Source of the DNA: Frigoriglobus tundricola
GTDB taxonomy: Bacteria > Planctomycetota > Planctomycetia > Gemmatales > Gemmataceae
DNA: 64,000 nt
Assembly (NCBI RefSeq): GCF_013128195.2
Contig: NZ_CP053452.2
Location: 4,588,001 to 4,652,000, forward strand
Reading direction: 5' to 3'
A program made the translations under genes and the position numbers. The first letter of the stretch is position 1. Each line of letters starts with the position of its first letter. A model generated the notes under the pieces. It ran no database searches and was not told where the DNA came from. It saw nothing but the letters and a program-made list of their open reading frames with translations. This document shows positions 53,729 to 62,147 of the stretch, piece after piece.

Positions 53729-56131
53729 TCACAACATGCTGTACGGGTCGATGTCCACCTGGAACTCCACGCCGCTGGGCGGCTTGGCAATCGCCAGTAC
53801 CGTTCGCAGCACTTCATGTAGCGCCGCGCTGCTGTCGGACTGCACTTGGAAGTGGAACCGGTAGAAGTTGTTGAGCCGGAACACCGGGCACTCCGCCGGA
53901 CCCAGCAGCCGGATCGGTGCGGCTTTCGGAGCCGGGGTATCGGTCGCGTTGGACGGCAGGCTCACGAACCCCGACGGCGCCGGCATTCGCTTCATCGCCT
54001 CCTTGAAGGCCGCGGCGAGCGTGTCCGCGAACGCCGAGGCCGCGTCTTCCTTCTCGCTCCGCACGATCAAGCGCGCCATCCGCTCGTACGGCGGGTACTT
54101 GTGCTGCTTGCGGTGAACCAGTTCGAGCTTCGCGAACTCGGTGTAGTTGTGGTGCGAGGCCAGGGTGATGCACGGGTGGTCCGGCGTGAAGGTTTGCACG
54201 AGCACCTGCCCGCCCTTTTCGCCGCGCCCGGCCCGGCCCGCCACCTGCGCGAGCAACTGGAACGTGCGCTCGGCGCTGCGGAAGTCCGGCAGGTGCAGGC
54301 CGACGTCGGCGTTCACCACGCCCACCAGCGTGACGTTGGGGAAGTCCAGCCCCTTCGCGATCATCTGCGTGCCGACCAGGATCTGAATGAGGCCGTCGCG
54401 GAACGCATCGAGTACGCGCTGGTGGCTGCCGGGCTTGGACATCGTGTCCGAATCCATCCGCTGGCACACGTTGCCGGGGAACTTCTCTTCGATCTCCGTT
54501 TGCAGTTTCTCCGTCCCTAACCCCTGGTAGCGCATCGAGGGCTGCGCGCACGTTGGGCACTTCATGAACGGCGCCGTCTCGAAGCCGCAATAGTGGCACA
54601 TGAGCGCGTTTTTGGTGCGGTGGAACGTGAGCGCGAGGTCGCAGTGGGCACACTGCGCGACGTGCCCGCACGCCTCACAGTGAACGTGGGTGCTGAACCC
54701 GCGCCGGTTCAGGAGCAGGATGATTTGCCCCTTGTCCTTGAGCGTCTTCCGCATCGCCGCTTCGAGCGTGGGGCCGATCGCGAAGTGCTTGCCCGGGGGC
54801 TTGGGCTCGTGCCGCAGGTCGATCAGCTTCACCGCGGGCATCGGCCGGCTCTCGACGCGGTTCGGCATGTTCAAAACGGTGTAGGCGCCGCGCTCCGCGT
54901 TCGCCCAGCTTTCGAGGCTGGGCGTGGCCGAACCCATGAGGATCGGGATGCCTTCGAGTCGGGCGCGCATCACGGCCACGTCGCGGGCGTGGTACCGCGG
55001 CGTCGATTCCTGCTTGAAGCTGTTCTCGTGTTCCTCGTCGATGATGATGAGGCCGAGCTTGCGCGTGGGGGCGAAGACCGCGCTCCGCGCCCCGACGACG
55101 ACCTGAATGTGCCCGGTTGCCACGCGGCGCCAGTAGCCGCCGCGCTCGGCGTCGGTGAGGTGGCTGTGCAGCACCGCGAGGTTCCCGCAGCGCCCCTTGA
55201 ACCGCGCGAGCGTCTGCGGGGTGAGCGAGATTTCCGGCACCAGAACGATGACCTCCTTGCCCTGCTTGATCACCTCCTCGATCGCCCGGAGGTACACTTC
55301 CGTTTTTCCGCTGCCGGTCACGCCGTAGAGCAGGAACGGATGGTAGCCACCGGTCGTGAGGGCGCCCCGGATCTGCTCCCACACGCGCAACTGGTCGGCG
55401 TTGAGCGCGATCGCGGGCGCCGGCGCGGCCGAGTCATCCGTATCGGTGTCGTGACCGGGCGCGGCGGCGTCGGTCTCGATGCGCTCGGCGAACTTCCGCA
55501 CGAGCCCCTTCTTGACCAGCCCGCCGATGACGCCGGTGGTACACTTCGCGAGCCGGGCGAGTTGAAGCACCTCCAGCGGTCGGTTTTCCTTCTTGAGCTT
55601 GTCGAGGGCCGTCTTTTGCTGCGGCGTGACGGTGGGTAGCGGGTTCGGCAGCTTCTCCTTCGGCACCGGCTCCACGAACGACGCGACCCGCGTGCCGGCG
55701 TTGTCGCGCACGCCGGCGGGCACAACGGCGTGGAGCACCTGCCCCCACCCGCAGAGGTAGTAGTCCGCCATCCACCGCGTGAGTTTCATCACGTGGTCGT
55801 CCACGATGGCGTCGTCATCGAGCACGCGGGTGATCGTCTTGATTTCGAACGCGGTAACGGGCTGTACGTCGGTCACACGGACGCAGAACCCGGCGGTGGC
55901 TTTCCCGCCCTTGCCGAACGGCACCTCGACGCGCTTCCCGACGCCGATTTTGCTCGCGAGGTGGTCCGGAACGCCGTAGGTGTACGCGTGGTCGAGCGGC
56001 CGGTCGAAAACGATGTCCGCGAACAGTGCCGCGGGTGCCGGTTCGGGGGCGGCGCGTTCGTCTTCGACTTCGAACAGGATGTTGGGGGCCGTCATGGCCG
56101 GTCGCTCCGTTGCGGGCGTTAACGTGTTCAT
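53729..56131 (-). CDS. priA: Primosomal helicase PriA
   Basis: PriA restarts stalled replication forks by loading the replicative helicase. 800 residues: N-terminal DNA-binding part (IVFDRPLDHAYTYGVPDHL), Walker A LLYGVTGSGKTEVYLRAIEE, VLVPEISLTPQTLARFKGR, Walker B-like LGLIIIDEEHENSFKQES, the zinc-site Cys (CEACGHVAQCAHC, CHYCGFE, CPTCAQP), GLGTEKLQTEIEEKFPG, VGTQMIAKGLDFPNVTLVG and QVAGRAGRGEKGGQVLVQT. The end FQVDIDPYSML is duplicated as a fragment at 50130. Normal family size is 700-800. It is transcribed alone. Confidence 0.93.
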   Translation of the reverse strand: MNTLTPATERPAMTAPNILFEVEDERAAPEPAPAALFADIVFDRPLDHAYTYGVPDHLASKIGVGKRVEVPFGKGGKATAGFCVRVTDVQPVTAFEIKTITRVLDDDAIVDDHVMKLTRWMADYYLCGWGQVLHAVVPAGVRDNAGTRVASFVEPVPKEKLPNPLPTVTPQQKTALDKLKKENRPLEVLQLARLAKCTTGVIGGLVKKGLVRKFAERIETDAAAPGHDTDTDDSAAPAPAIALNADQLRVWEQIRGALTTGGYHPFLLYGVTGSGKTEVYLRAIEEVIKQGKEVIVLVPEISLTPQTLARFKGRCGNLAVLHSHLTDAERGGYWRRVATGHIQVVVGARSAVFAPTRKLGLIIIDEEHENSFKQESTPRYHARDVAVMRARLEGIPILMGSATPSLESWANAERGAYTVLNMPNRVESRPMPAVKLIDLRHEPKPPGKHFAIGPTLEAAMRKTLKDKGQIILLLNRRGFSTHVHCEACGHVAQCAHCDLALTFHRTKNALMCHYCGFETAPFMKCPTCAQPSMRYQGLGTEKLQTEIEEKFPGNVCQRMDSDTMSKPGSHQRVLDAFRDGLIQILVGTQMIAKGLDFPNVTLVGVVNADVGLHLPDFRSAERTFQLLAQVAGRAGRGEKGGQVLVQTFTPDHPCITLASHHNYTEFAKLELVHRKQHKYPPYERMARLIVRSEKEDAASAFADTLAAAFKEAMKRMPAPSGFVSLPSNATDTPAPKAAPIRLLGPAECPVFRLNNFYRFHFQVQSDSSAALHEVLRTVLAIAKPPSGVEFQVDIDPYSML

Positions 56132-56213
56132 GCGCCCAGTTTAGCAGGCGGCGCGCCGCCGCCACAAGGACGGTTGCCCAGCCGTTAACATCGGCAAAAT
56201 GGGCACAGTGGGA

Positions 56214-57173
56214 TCACTTACTCTCGGAGGAGCGCGGAACATCGAGTTGCAGATACCAGCGGCGGTGATCTCGCCGCGAGTACGGATGGGCTCGATAAAA
56301 TTCGCGCTCTTGTAAACGAATTCGCTCCAGGTGTGCGATGAATACGTCGAGCCGCTCGTGAGGTAACGGTACGACACCCGTTTCTCGCTCCCATTGCTCA
56401 ATGGCCTTGGTGTGCGCCCGAAAGAGATCGAGCGGATGGCTGCCTCGCGGGAGGGCCAGCGTGCGCATGGTCGGGACGGTACGCTTCAGGTTCATGAGAA
56501 CCGTTTCGTAGTCCAGTGTATGAAAAGACCCATTGGCATAATTGAATGTATAACAATCAATACCGAGGGCGGCGGGCCAACAACAAGACCGCGTCGCACC
56601 GCTGCCAGCGGCATACGCGAATGAGAGAACCAGATATGTCACCCCATCTGGCGCCAGAAACGTCCGGGCAACCATGACCGCGCTATCGATCGGGACCGCG
56701 GCGCAGTCGCCCGCGTGAGCGAAGCCGACTTCCAGAACCTCGGCAGTGAATTTGCGAACGGCCGGATCGTCGAGCCACGGGCGCGGGGCGGCCGGTGCGA
56801 TCGCCGCGAAGCGCGGGGGCGTTTGAAACTGCCCATCGTACCAGGCCCGCCTCTGGTTGTATAAGGCGTACAGCCGCCCGTTTTCTAATCTGAAAAATTC
56901 ATACGCAATAAACCAGTAGTAAACCGCACTAATCGCAAATAGCACCTTCGGCCAAATAGATCCTTTTTCAAATGGATCTAAAAGAAAAACAACGAACAAG
57001 GTGGCCGTTATAGCAATCACGGCTCCCCAGCGCCACAGCAGCGGAGTCAGACGCGGCCGACCGAAGGGGACATCAACCATCCAGCGCCACAAACACGCGA
57101 GCGAGTCTTTCTTGACCTTCACGGGAACTCGGCCCAAGCGCCTGAAGAGGTCATCCGCCACCGTCCGGTTCAC
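56214..57173 (-). CDS. Unknown protein with two membrane segments
   Basis: 319 residues from GTG 57173. Two adjacent hydrophobic helices at about 48-90 (AVIAITATLFVVFLLD; VLFAISAVYYWFIAYEFF) follow a basic amphipathic start. The rest is soluble with SGATRSCCWPAALGIDCYTF and a C-terminal HLERIRLQEREFYRAH helix. No family recognised. AT content around 56880-56960 is higher than in neighbours, hinting at recent arrival. An IS630-type gene lies directly upstream. Confidence 0.55.
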   Translation of the reverse strand: MNRTVADDLFRRLGRVPVKVKKDSLACLWRWMVDVPFGRPRLTPLLWRWGAVIAITATLFVVFLLDPFEKGSIWPKVLFAISAVYYWFIAYEFFRLENGRLYALYNQRRAWYDGQFQTPPRFAAIAPAAPRPWLDDPAVRKFTAEVLEVGFAHAGDCAAVPIDSAVMVARTFLAPDGVTYLVLSFAYAAGSGATRSCCWPAALGIDCYTFNYANGSFHTLDYETVLMNLKRTVPTMRTLALPRGSHPLDLFRAHTKAIEQWERETGVVPLPHERLDVFIAHLERIRLQEREFYRAHPYSRRDHRRWYLQLDVPRSSESK

Positions 57174-57309
57174 CTCATCACAGTTGCGATAGCGATCGAA
57201 TGACGCGAGAATGTATTACCTCGGCAAGGAAGTTGCTCAAGGTGTAACATAAAAGGGGCCTCGTAGTGGCCCCGATCGGTCTCACCATCGTCCGCTGAGC
57301 GGCTGCGTC

Positions 57310-58356
57310 ATGGCGATCACATTGCCGGATTCTCGTGGGCTGTCCGACGAAGTCCTGCAGGCGTTGCGCCTGCGCGCGTTGCACGGGATCGAGTCCGGGT
57401 TCTCGCAAGCCGATGTGGCCCGGTTGCTGGGTGTCGCGGGTGAAACCGTGTCGCGCTGGTGGACGGCCTACACGGCGGGTGGGCTGCAGGCCCTGCCCCA
57501 GGAGCGCACCGGGCGACCGGTGGGAACCGGGCGCACCCTCTCCGACGAGCAAGGGGCCCACCTGCAACTACTGCTCGACACCAAGAGCCCGTCGGATCTG
57601 GGGATCGCCGCGCCCGTGTGGAACCGTCGCGCGGTTCGCGACCTGATCCTCAACGAGTACGGGCTCCGGGTGCCGATTCGCACCGTGGGGGAATACTTGC
57701 GGCGCTGGGGCTATACGGCCAAGAAGCCGTCCCGCCACGCCCGCAAGCAAGATCCCGACGAGGTGCGTGAGTGGCTCGAGCAGACGTATCCGGCCATTGA
57801 AAAGCTGGCTCGGGCGGAACGGGCCACCATGTTCTGGTGCGATGAGACCGGGACGGCCGCCGACGCGTATCCCGGTTACGGGTACGCCCGCGAGGGCCAA
57901 CGGGCGACGATCGAGGTTCCCGATCCGCACATCCGGATGAACATGGTCTCCGGGATCAGTAACACGGGCGATGTGCGGTTCCTGACGTATTCCGGCACGA
58001 TGACGGCCGAGCGGTTCATCACGTTCCTGAAGCAGTTGCTGACGACCGTGCCGGGTACGATCTTCGTGATCGTGGACAACTTGCCCGCCCACGCCAAGGA
58101 TGCGGTCGTCGCTTGGGTCCAACAGCATGAGGATCGGCTCGCCGTGTTTTATCTGCCCCGGTACAGTCCCGAATTGAACCCCGACGAGTATCTCAACAAC
58201 GACCTGAAGGGGCAGGTGCATGACGCCGGCTTGCCCGACACGAGCAAAACCCTGCGCTCGCGAATCCAACGCTTCATGCACAAGCTCCTGATGCTACCCA
58301 AACATGTGATGAGCTACTTCCTCCATCCAAAAGTAAACTATTGCGCATCAGGTTAA
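57310..58356 (+). CDS. IS630-family transposase
   Basis: 348 residues. N-terminal helix-turn-helix pair (FSQADVARLLGVAGETVSRW; LIRTVGEYLRR-like VPIRTVGEYLRRWGY) and the DDE core: MFWCDETGTAADAYPG, IFVIVDNLPAHAKDAV, and LPRYSPELNPDEYLNNDLK with the third acidic residue. The flanking words TTGCTCAAGGTGTAACAT (57232 on) and TTGCGCAATAGTTTACTT (complement near 58343) are weakly alike and may be the terminal repeats; a TA target duplication could not be confirmed. The frame is complete, so it may be active. Confidence 0.88.
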   Translation: MAITLPDSRGLSDEVLQALRLRALHGIESGFSQADVARLLGVAGETVSRWWTAYTAGGLQALPQERTGRPVGTGRTLSDEQGAHLQLLLDTKSPSDLGIAAPVWNRRAVRDLILNEYGLRVPIRTVGEYLRRWGYTAKKPSRHARKQDPDEVREWLEQTYPAIEKLARAERATMFWCDETGTAADAYPGYGYAREGQRATIEVPDPHIRMNMVSGISNTGDVRFLTYSGTMTAERFITFLKQLLTTVPGTIFVIVDNLPAHAKDAVVAWVQQHEDRLAVFYLPRYSPELNPDEYLNNDLKGQVHDAGLPDTSKTLRSRIQRFMHKLLMLPKHVMSYFLHPKVNYCASG

Positions 58357-58364
58357 TGATAAAA

Positions 58365-58982
58365 TTATTTGCCGGGGTAATAGTCCTCCCATTCCCCCGG
58401 GTTGTCCCAAAAGGCTTCGATCGTGACGAACGGCGGATCGGCCCAAACCGACTTCACCGCAACCGTTCCGCCCCGCAACTCGCCGACGATCACGAGCGTC
58501 GCTCCGAACAGCCCACGAACCCCTTCGGTCGCACCGGCGTCAGCGACAGTGAATCGAATTTCGACAAGCATTCCGTCAAATGGCCCACCCGCGAGCGCCG
58601 CGACCCCGACCCCGATGAGCGGGCGGCGGTCGCCTTCGCGCGGTTTCGTTATTGCAACGAGTGTATCGGGGTCGGCGGAAGACACACTGACAGGGACGCC
58701 GTTTTCGGGCAAGCGCCGGGCCAGTTCGTCCGAAACGGTCCGACTCGCCGAACGCGTGAATCCGGTCAGGTGAAGTTCGAGCGTTTGGTGCGATTCCCAG
58801 ACTTTGTGCGGGGGGTGATCCACTTCGTCATAAAGCTGAAGCCAGAATTTTGCAATGAGTTCGAGGTCTTCCGGCCCCCACATCCGATCGACGAACTTCC
58901 AGCGCGCGAGTGAACGAAGCATTCCACACCGGGTAGTGAGCAGGTGAAGGACCGCGCTATTCTCTCTGGGTAGCCGATTCAT
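58365..58982 (-). CDS. Unknown 205-residue protein
   Basis: From ATG 58982 (an alternative start at 58922 begins MLRSLARWKFVDRM). Contains MWGPEDLELIAKFWLQLYDE, a beta-rich middle (LVEIRFTVADAGATEG), LRGGTVAVKSVWADPPFVTI and an end EAFWDNPGEWEDYYPGK. No signal peptide or membrane helix. It resembles small immunity-like or SUKH-neighbour proteins only in general character. The family is not recognised. Its stop is 9 bp beyond the IS630-type stop, so insertion next to its 3' end left it intact. Confidence 0.5.
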   Translation of the reverse strand: MNRLPRENSAVLHLLTTRCGMLRSLARWKFVDRMWGPEDLELIAKFWLQLYDEVDHPPHKVWESHQTLELHLTGFTRSASRTVSDELARRLPENGVPVSVSSADPDTLVAITKPREGDRRPLIGVGVAALAGGPFDGMLVEIRFTVADAGATEGVRGLFGATLVIVGELRGGTVAVKSVWADPPFVTIEAFWDNPGEWEDYYPGK

Positions 58983-59003
58983 TCACAAGCGTTAAGTGCT
59001 GCG

Positions 59004-60086
59004 TTACACCCACTTCCAGTTGTGGCGGGTGAACGGCTTCAGGTCGCTGTCCTCCACGAACGCGAACGTGCCGTCACCGGCCGCCCACTCCAGCACACCC
59101 ACGCTGCCGCGTTCGGGGTGACCGTCGCGTGTGCGCAACTCGAAGCCCGTGAGGTGATACACTTCCGTGCGGCCGTAGTCCTGCTCGATCCGGCTCCCGT
59201 CGCCGTGATAGTGGCCGAAGAACGCGAACCGCGGCTGCGCCAGTTCGATCAGCGTGTGGAGCAGTTCGCTCCCGTACCCGACGCGCTTCGCACCTTCCGG
59301 GGCGTCGTGCATGAGGAGAACGTCGAACGTTTCGGTCGTCAGCCGGTCAACCGCGCGTTCCGCGATGTAGCCCCGTGGCGGGAGGTTCTGCCGCGCGTTC
59401 GGGCCGCCGCCGTCAACGCCCCACACCGCGGCCACTCGCGGGCCGCGATCGAACGCGTGAACCGCGCCGTCCTTGATGCCGCGAACCCGACAGTACGCGT
59501 CCACCGCGAAGTCGGATTGCCTGCCGGACGCCTGCGCGTAGCGTTCCAGTTCGTCGAAGTCCTCGTGGTTGCCCGCCGTGAACCAGAGACCCGGCGGGCA
59601 GTGCGGGTCGTCATCGAACACGCGGTCCGCGGCGCTGGTGCGGGTCGCCACGTCGAGCGCGCCGAGTTCGAGCGGGTCGCCCTTCGCGTGGCGCAGCGTC
59701 GCTTTGTCCATCCGCGAAACGTCTGGGAAGTAGCCCAGGTCGCCGACTTGTAGCAACGCGGCCACCTCGCGCCCGGTCCGCTTCGTCCAGTACGCGGCGA
59801 ACCGGAACGCCGGCAGGATGCGGCCGTGCAGGTCGCCGAACACGAGGACGGCGGGAGGGGGCCGGGGGAACCTGTGGGAGGTCCCCCCCCCGCCTGAGCC
59901 GGGGTGAGGGGGCCGGGGGAACCTGTGGGAGGTTCCCCCCGCCTGAGCCGGGGTGAGGGGGCCGGGGGAACCTGTGGGAGGTTCCCCCGCCTGAGCCGGC
60001 GGATTTCGGGGATGAGGCGTCCATGCCGCGAAGACACCCTGAACCTCAGCCAGGTTCGTGGTTCCTCTTCTTGGATCTGGTGGCAC
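59004..60086 (-). CDS. Metallophosphoesterase with repeat-derived N terminus
   Basis: The recognisable domain starts near 59849 with LVFGDLHGRILPAF (first metal block), followed by LLQVGDLGYFPD, LWFTAGNHEDFDELERY, VLLMHDAPEGAKR and FFGHYHGDGSR, the five calcineurin-like phosphoesterase blocks. The roughly 79 residues before it are encoded by a 3-copy DNA repeat plus flank and read as Pro/Gly-rich noise (PRPPHPGSGGG). The true start is uncertain: no good start codon lies just before the domain, and the repeat may have displaced it. The substrate is unknown. Confidence 0.75.
   Translation of the reverse strand: MPPDPRRGTTNLAEVQGVFAAWTPHPRNPPAQAGEPPTGSPGPLTPAQAGGTSHRFPRPPHPGSGGGGTSHRFPRPPPAVLVFGDLHGRILPAFRFAAYWTKRTGREVAALLQVGDLGYFPDVSRMDKATLRHAKGDPLELGALDVATRTSAADRVFDDDPHCPPGLWFTAGNHEDFDELERYAQASGRQSDFAVDAYCRVRGIKDGAVHAFDRGPRVAAVWGVDGGGPNARQNLPPRGYIAERAVDRLTTETFDVLLMHDAPEGAKRVGYGSELLHTLIELAQPRFAFFGHYHGDGSRIEQDYGRTEVYHLTGFELRTRDGHPERGSVGVLEWAAGDGTFAFVEDSDLKPFTRHNWKWV
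59855..59999. repeat. Tandem array of about 49-bp units, three copies
   Basis: Units start at 59855, 59906 and 59955 and measure 51, 49 and at least 45 bp. Each contains GGGGGAACCT-GTGGG-AGGTTCCCCC (a 10-bp hairpin, the first copy altered) and GCCTGAGCCGGGGT. Units differ mainly in the length of C runs, so they are out of phase with the codon frame. Not a CRISPR: there are no unique spacers. Confidence 0.8.
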
Positions 60087-60143
60087 AGGCTTTCCAGCCT
60101 GTGCTTCTGTTGCCCCAACACAGGCTGGAAAGCCTGTGCCACC
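60079..60143. repeat. 25-bp perfect palindrome, CACAGGCTGGAAAGCC family
   Basis: Arms 60079-60103 and 60119-60143 are perfectly complementary around a 15-nt loop. The right arm shares CACAGGCTGGAAAGCC and GTGCCA with the palindrome at 22034-22056. It lies between the NYN gene end and the phosphoesterase gene start. Confidence 0.8.
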
Positions 60144-60152
60144 AAGTATCGC

Positions 60153-60659
60153 TCACCGCTTCGGTTTCGGTGTGTTGAACGCGTTCAGCCACTCGTTCAT
60201 GTCCTCATCGGACACCGCCGGCACGGGCTTGTCCTCCGGCGCACGCGGCGCGCCGGGCTCCGGGTGGTTCTCGGGGTGGATGAGCCAGTCGATGAACTCT
60301 TCGCACGTGGCGAGCAGGCACTCCGCGCGGCGCCCGGCCTCGCGCACGCGGCCGTCGTTCGAGACCACCGTGACCGCCGCCGGCTTCTGCTCCACCGCGA
60401 CGAGTTGCTCGATCAGGTCGTCGGCGGTCTGCCGGAACGCGAACCGGACCCGCACGCCGCGGTGAAGCGCTTCGAGCGACGGGCTCGGGGCCAGAAGCGC
60501 GTCGAACACCACGCGGAGGACGGCGGCCCGGCCCTTCGCGCCGTCCGCGAGCCAATCGAGGAACCGCGAACGGGCGCGGTCGAACTGCGGCGCCGGCATG
60601 CCCCGGCTCGCCAGCCCGGCCGCGTACATCAGGTTGTACCCATCGATCAGGAACGTCAC
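60153..60659 (-). CDS. NYN-domain (YacP-like) predicted ribonuclease
   Basis: 168 residues from GTG 60659, chosen because the domain begins at once: TFLIDGYNLMYAAGL carries the first acidic residue. VVFDALLAPS, the D in TADDLIEQLV and VTVVSNDGRVREAGRR give the remaining acidic pocket and the Ser-Asn-Asp block of PIN/NYN nucleases. It would cut RNA with metal ions in the cytoplasm. It is the last gene of the minus-strand run after yacG. Confidence 0.8.
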   Translation of the reverse strand: MTFLIDGYNLMYAAGLASRGMPAPQFDRARSRFLDWLADGAKGRAAVLRVVFDALLAPSPSLEALHRGVRVRFAFRQTADDLIEQLVAVEQKPAAVTVVSNDGRVREAGRRAECLLATCEEFIDWLIHPENHPEPGAPRAPEDKPVPAVSDEDMNEWLNAFNTPKPKR

Positions 60660-60823
60660 GGGGCACCGACGGCGAGCGGACCACACTGGCACACCAATTT
60701 GATTGTAACCGTCGCGGCGCCGGAGGGGCGGCAAAAAGGCGAAGGCCGCGCGTCGCGACGCGCGGCCTTCGGCAATCTATCGGACTATCGGCCGGAGGAG
60801 CGGCCGGAAGAGCGGCGGGCGGG

Positions 60824-61021
60824 TCACTCCGCTTCACCCTCAGCGGGTGTGGAGCGGTTCTCCGCGTTGGGTGGGGTCGGATCGGGCACCCGGTACTTCT
60901 GATCCAACCACCGGCCCAAATCGATCTTGCGACACCGGGCCGAACAGAACGGATAATCCGGGTACTCTTGCCAGTTCCCCGGCATCGCGGCGTCGCAGAT
61001 CGGACATTGCACCTTACTCAT
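60824..61021 (-). CDS. yacG: DNA gyrase inhibitor YacG-like zinc protein
   Basis: 65 residues from ATG 61021. It has the four-Cys zinc site CPICDAAM ... PFCSARCRKIDLGRWL in exact YacG spacing; the WQEYPDYPFCS stretch is the family core. YacG of E. coli binds GyrB and inhibits gyrase. The acidic C-terminal tail is longer than usual. It follows fmdB on the same strand after 58 bp. Confidence 0.88.
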   Translation of the reverse strand: MSKVQCPICDAAMPGNWQEYPDYPFCSARCRKIDLGRWLDQKYRVPDPTPPNAENRSTPAEGEAE

Positions 61022-61079
61022 CGGCTCGGCCCAGCCCGGACTTCGGAAATTCCCCCGGCAACCCGGACAACCGCCCCGC

Positions 61080-61421
61080 TCACTTGCCCTTCTTCTTCGC
61101 CCCGCCGCCCTTCGGCTCGCTCTTCGATTCGGTCTTCGCCGGCGCACTGTCGGTCGATGCGGCCGGTGTTTCGGCTTTCGTTTCCGTGGATTCGCTCTTG
61201 GCCGCTTCGCCCTCGCCCTTGCCCGCGGTTTCGCCGGCGCGGCGGTAGTCCGTCTCGTAGAAGCCGCCGCCCTTGAAGATGATCGCCCCGCCGCCCCCGA
61301 AGAGGCGCTCGAGCTTGTTCTTCTTGCACTTCGGGCACTTCGTCAGCGGCGGCTCCGAGAACGATTGCAGCTCGTCGAACGTGTGCCCGCAGGCGTTGCA
61401 CTTGTAGTCGTAGGTCGGCAT
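61080..61421 (-). CDS. FmdB-type zinc-ribbon protein
   Basis: 113 residues from ATG 61421. MPTYDYKCNACGHTFDELQ and TKCPKCKKNKLERLFGGG form the four-Cys ribbon typical of FmdB/CxxC_CXXC_SSSS proteins. The last 55 residues are low-complexity Ala/Glu/Lys/Ser. The FmdB group is associated with regulation of formamidase in one organism, but most members are uncharacterised. It stands between grpE and yacG. Confidence 0.8.
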   Translation of the reverse strand: MPTYDYKCNACGHTFDELQSFSEPPLTKCPKCKKNKLERLFGGGGAIIFKGGGFYETDYRRAGETAGKGEGEAAKSESTETKAETPAASTDSAPAKTESKSEPKGGGAKKKGK

Positions 61422-61548
61422 GGACACTCCGGGCGAACGGCCGATCAGTATTTGGCGATCCCCGCCCGCAAGGGCGTTGGGTGACACAAAGAGCAATAGA
61501 CGGGACACGCACCGGCAACACCCGCCGTTGCGGGCGGGGGGACGGCGC

Positions 61549-62049
61549 TCAGGCGCTGGCCACGATGACCGAGGCCGGGCGCAGGACGCGGTCGTGGAAC
61601 AGGAAGCCGTTTTGCAGCACCTGCACCACCTGGCCCGGTGCGAACTCCGTGCCCGGCTGCTGCATCACCGCCTCGTGCAAGTTCGTGTCGAGGGCGGTCC
61701 CCGGCACGCACTCGATGCGGACGATGCCGTACCGCTTGAACACGTCGAGGAACTGGGACGCGGTGGCGGACACGCCGGCCGCCAGCGGGCCGGTGTCGCC
61801 GGCGCGCTTCGCGGCGTCCAGCGCGCGGTCCAGGTTGTCCAGCGCCGCGAGCAGGTCGCGGGCCAGCGGCTCGGCCGCGTACCGCCGCTCGACCTCGGCG
61901 TCGCGCAGCATCCGCTTGCGGGCGTTGTCGAAGTCCGCGAGCTTCAACTTGTAGTTGTTCAGCTCGGACTCGGTCGCTTCCAGCTTCGCGCGGACCGCGG
62001 CCAGCTCGCTTGCGGCTTCGGCAGCGTCGTGCGGCGTTTCGTCAGGCAT
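61549..62049 (-). CDS. grpE: Nucleotide exchange factor GrpE
   Basis: 166 residues. N-terminal coiled coil (ELAAVRAKLEATESELNNYK), then NARKRMLRDAEVERRYAAEPLARD and a compact beta domain with VPGTALDTNLHEAVMQQP, FAPGQVVQVLQNGFLFHDRVLRP, the family signature. GrpE releases ADP from DnaK. It is 98 bp downstream of dnaJ on the same strand; dnaK itself is not in the window. Confidence 0.92.
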   Translation of the reverse strand: MPDETPHDAAEAASELAAVRAKLEATESELNNYKLKLADFDNARKRMLRDAEVERRYAAEPLARDLLAALDNLDRALDAAKRAGDTGPLAAGVSATASQFLDVFKRYGIVRIECVPGTALDTNLHEAVMQQPGTEFAPGQVVQVLQNGFLFHDRVLRPASVIVASA

Positions 62050-62147
62050 CAGATGAAACCCTGCTCGGACGGGGAACAGAAATCAGCGGCCGGCCCGTGT
62101 GCGCCCCGGTCGCGCCCGCCCGATTTCTGACCGCGGTCCTGATGGTG

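Noticed and set aside
59855..59999. Possible CRISPR array
   Set aside because: The three units are contiguous and differ only in homopolymer length; there are no distinct spacers and no cas genes.
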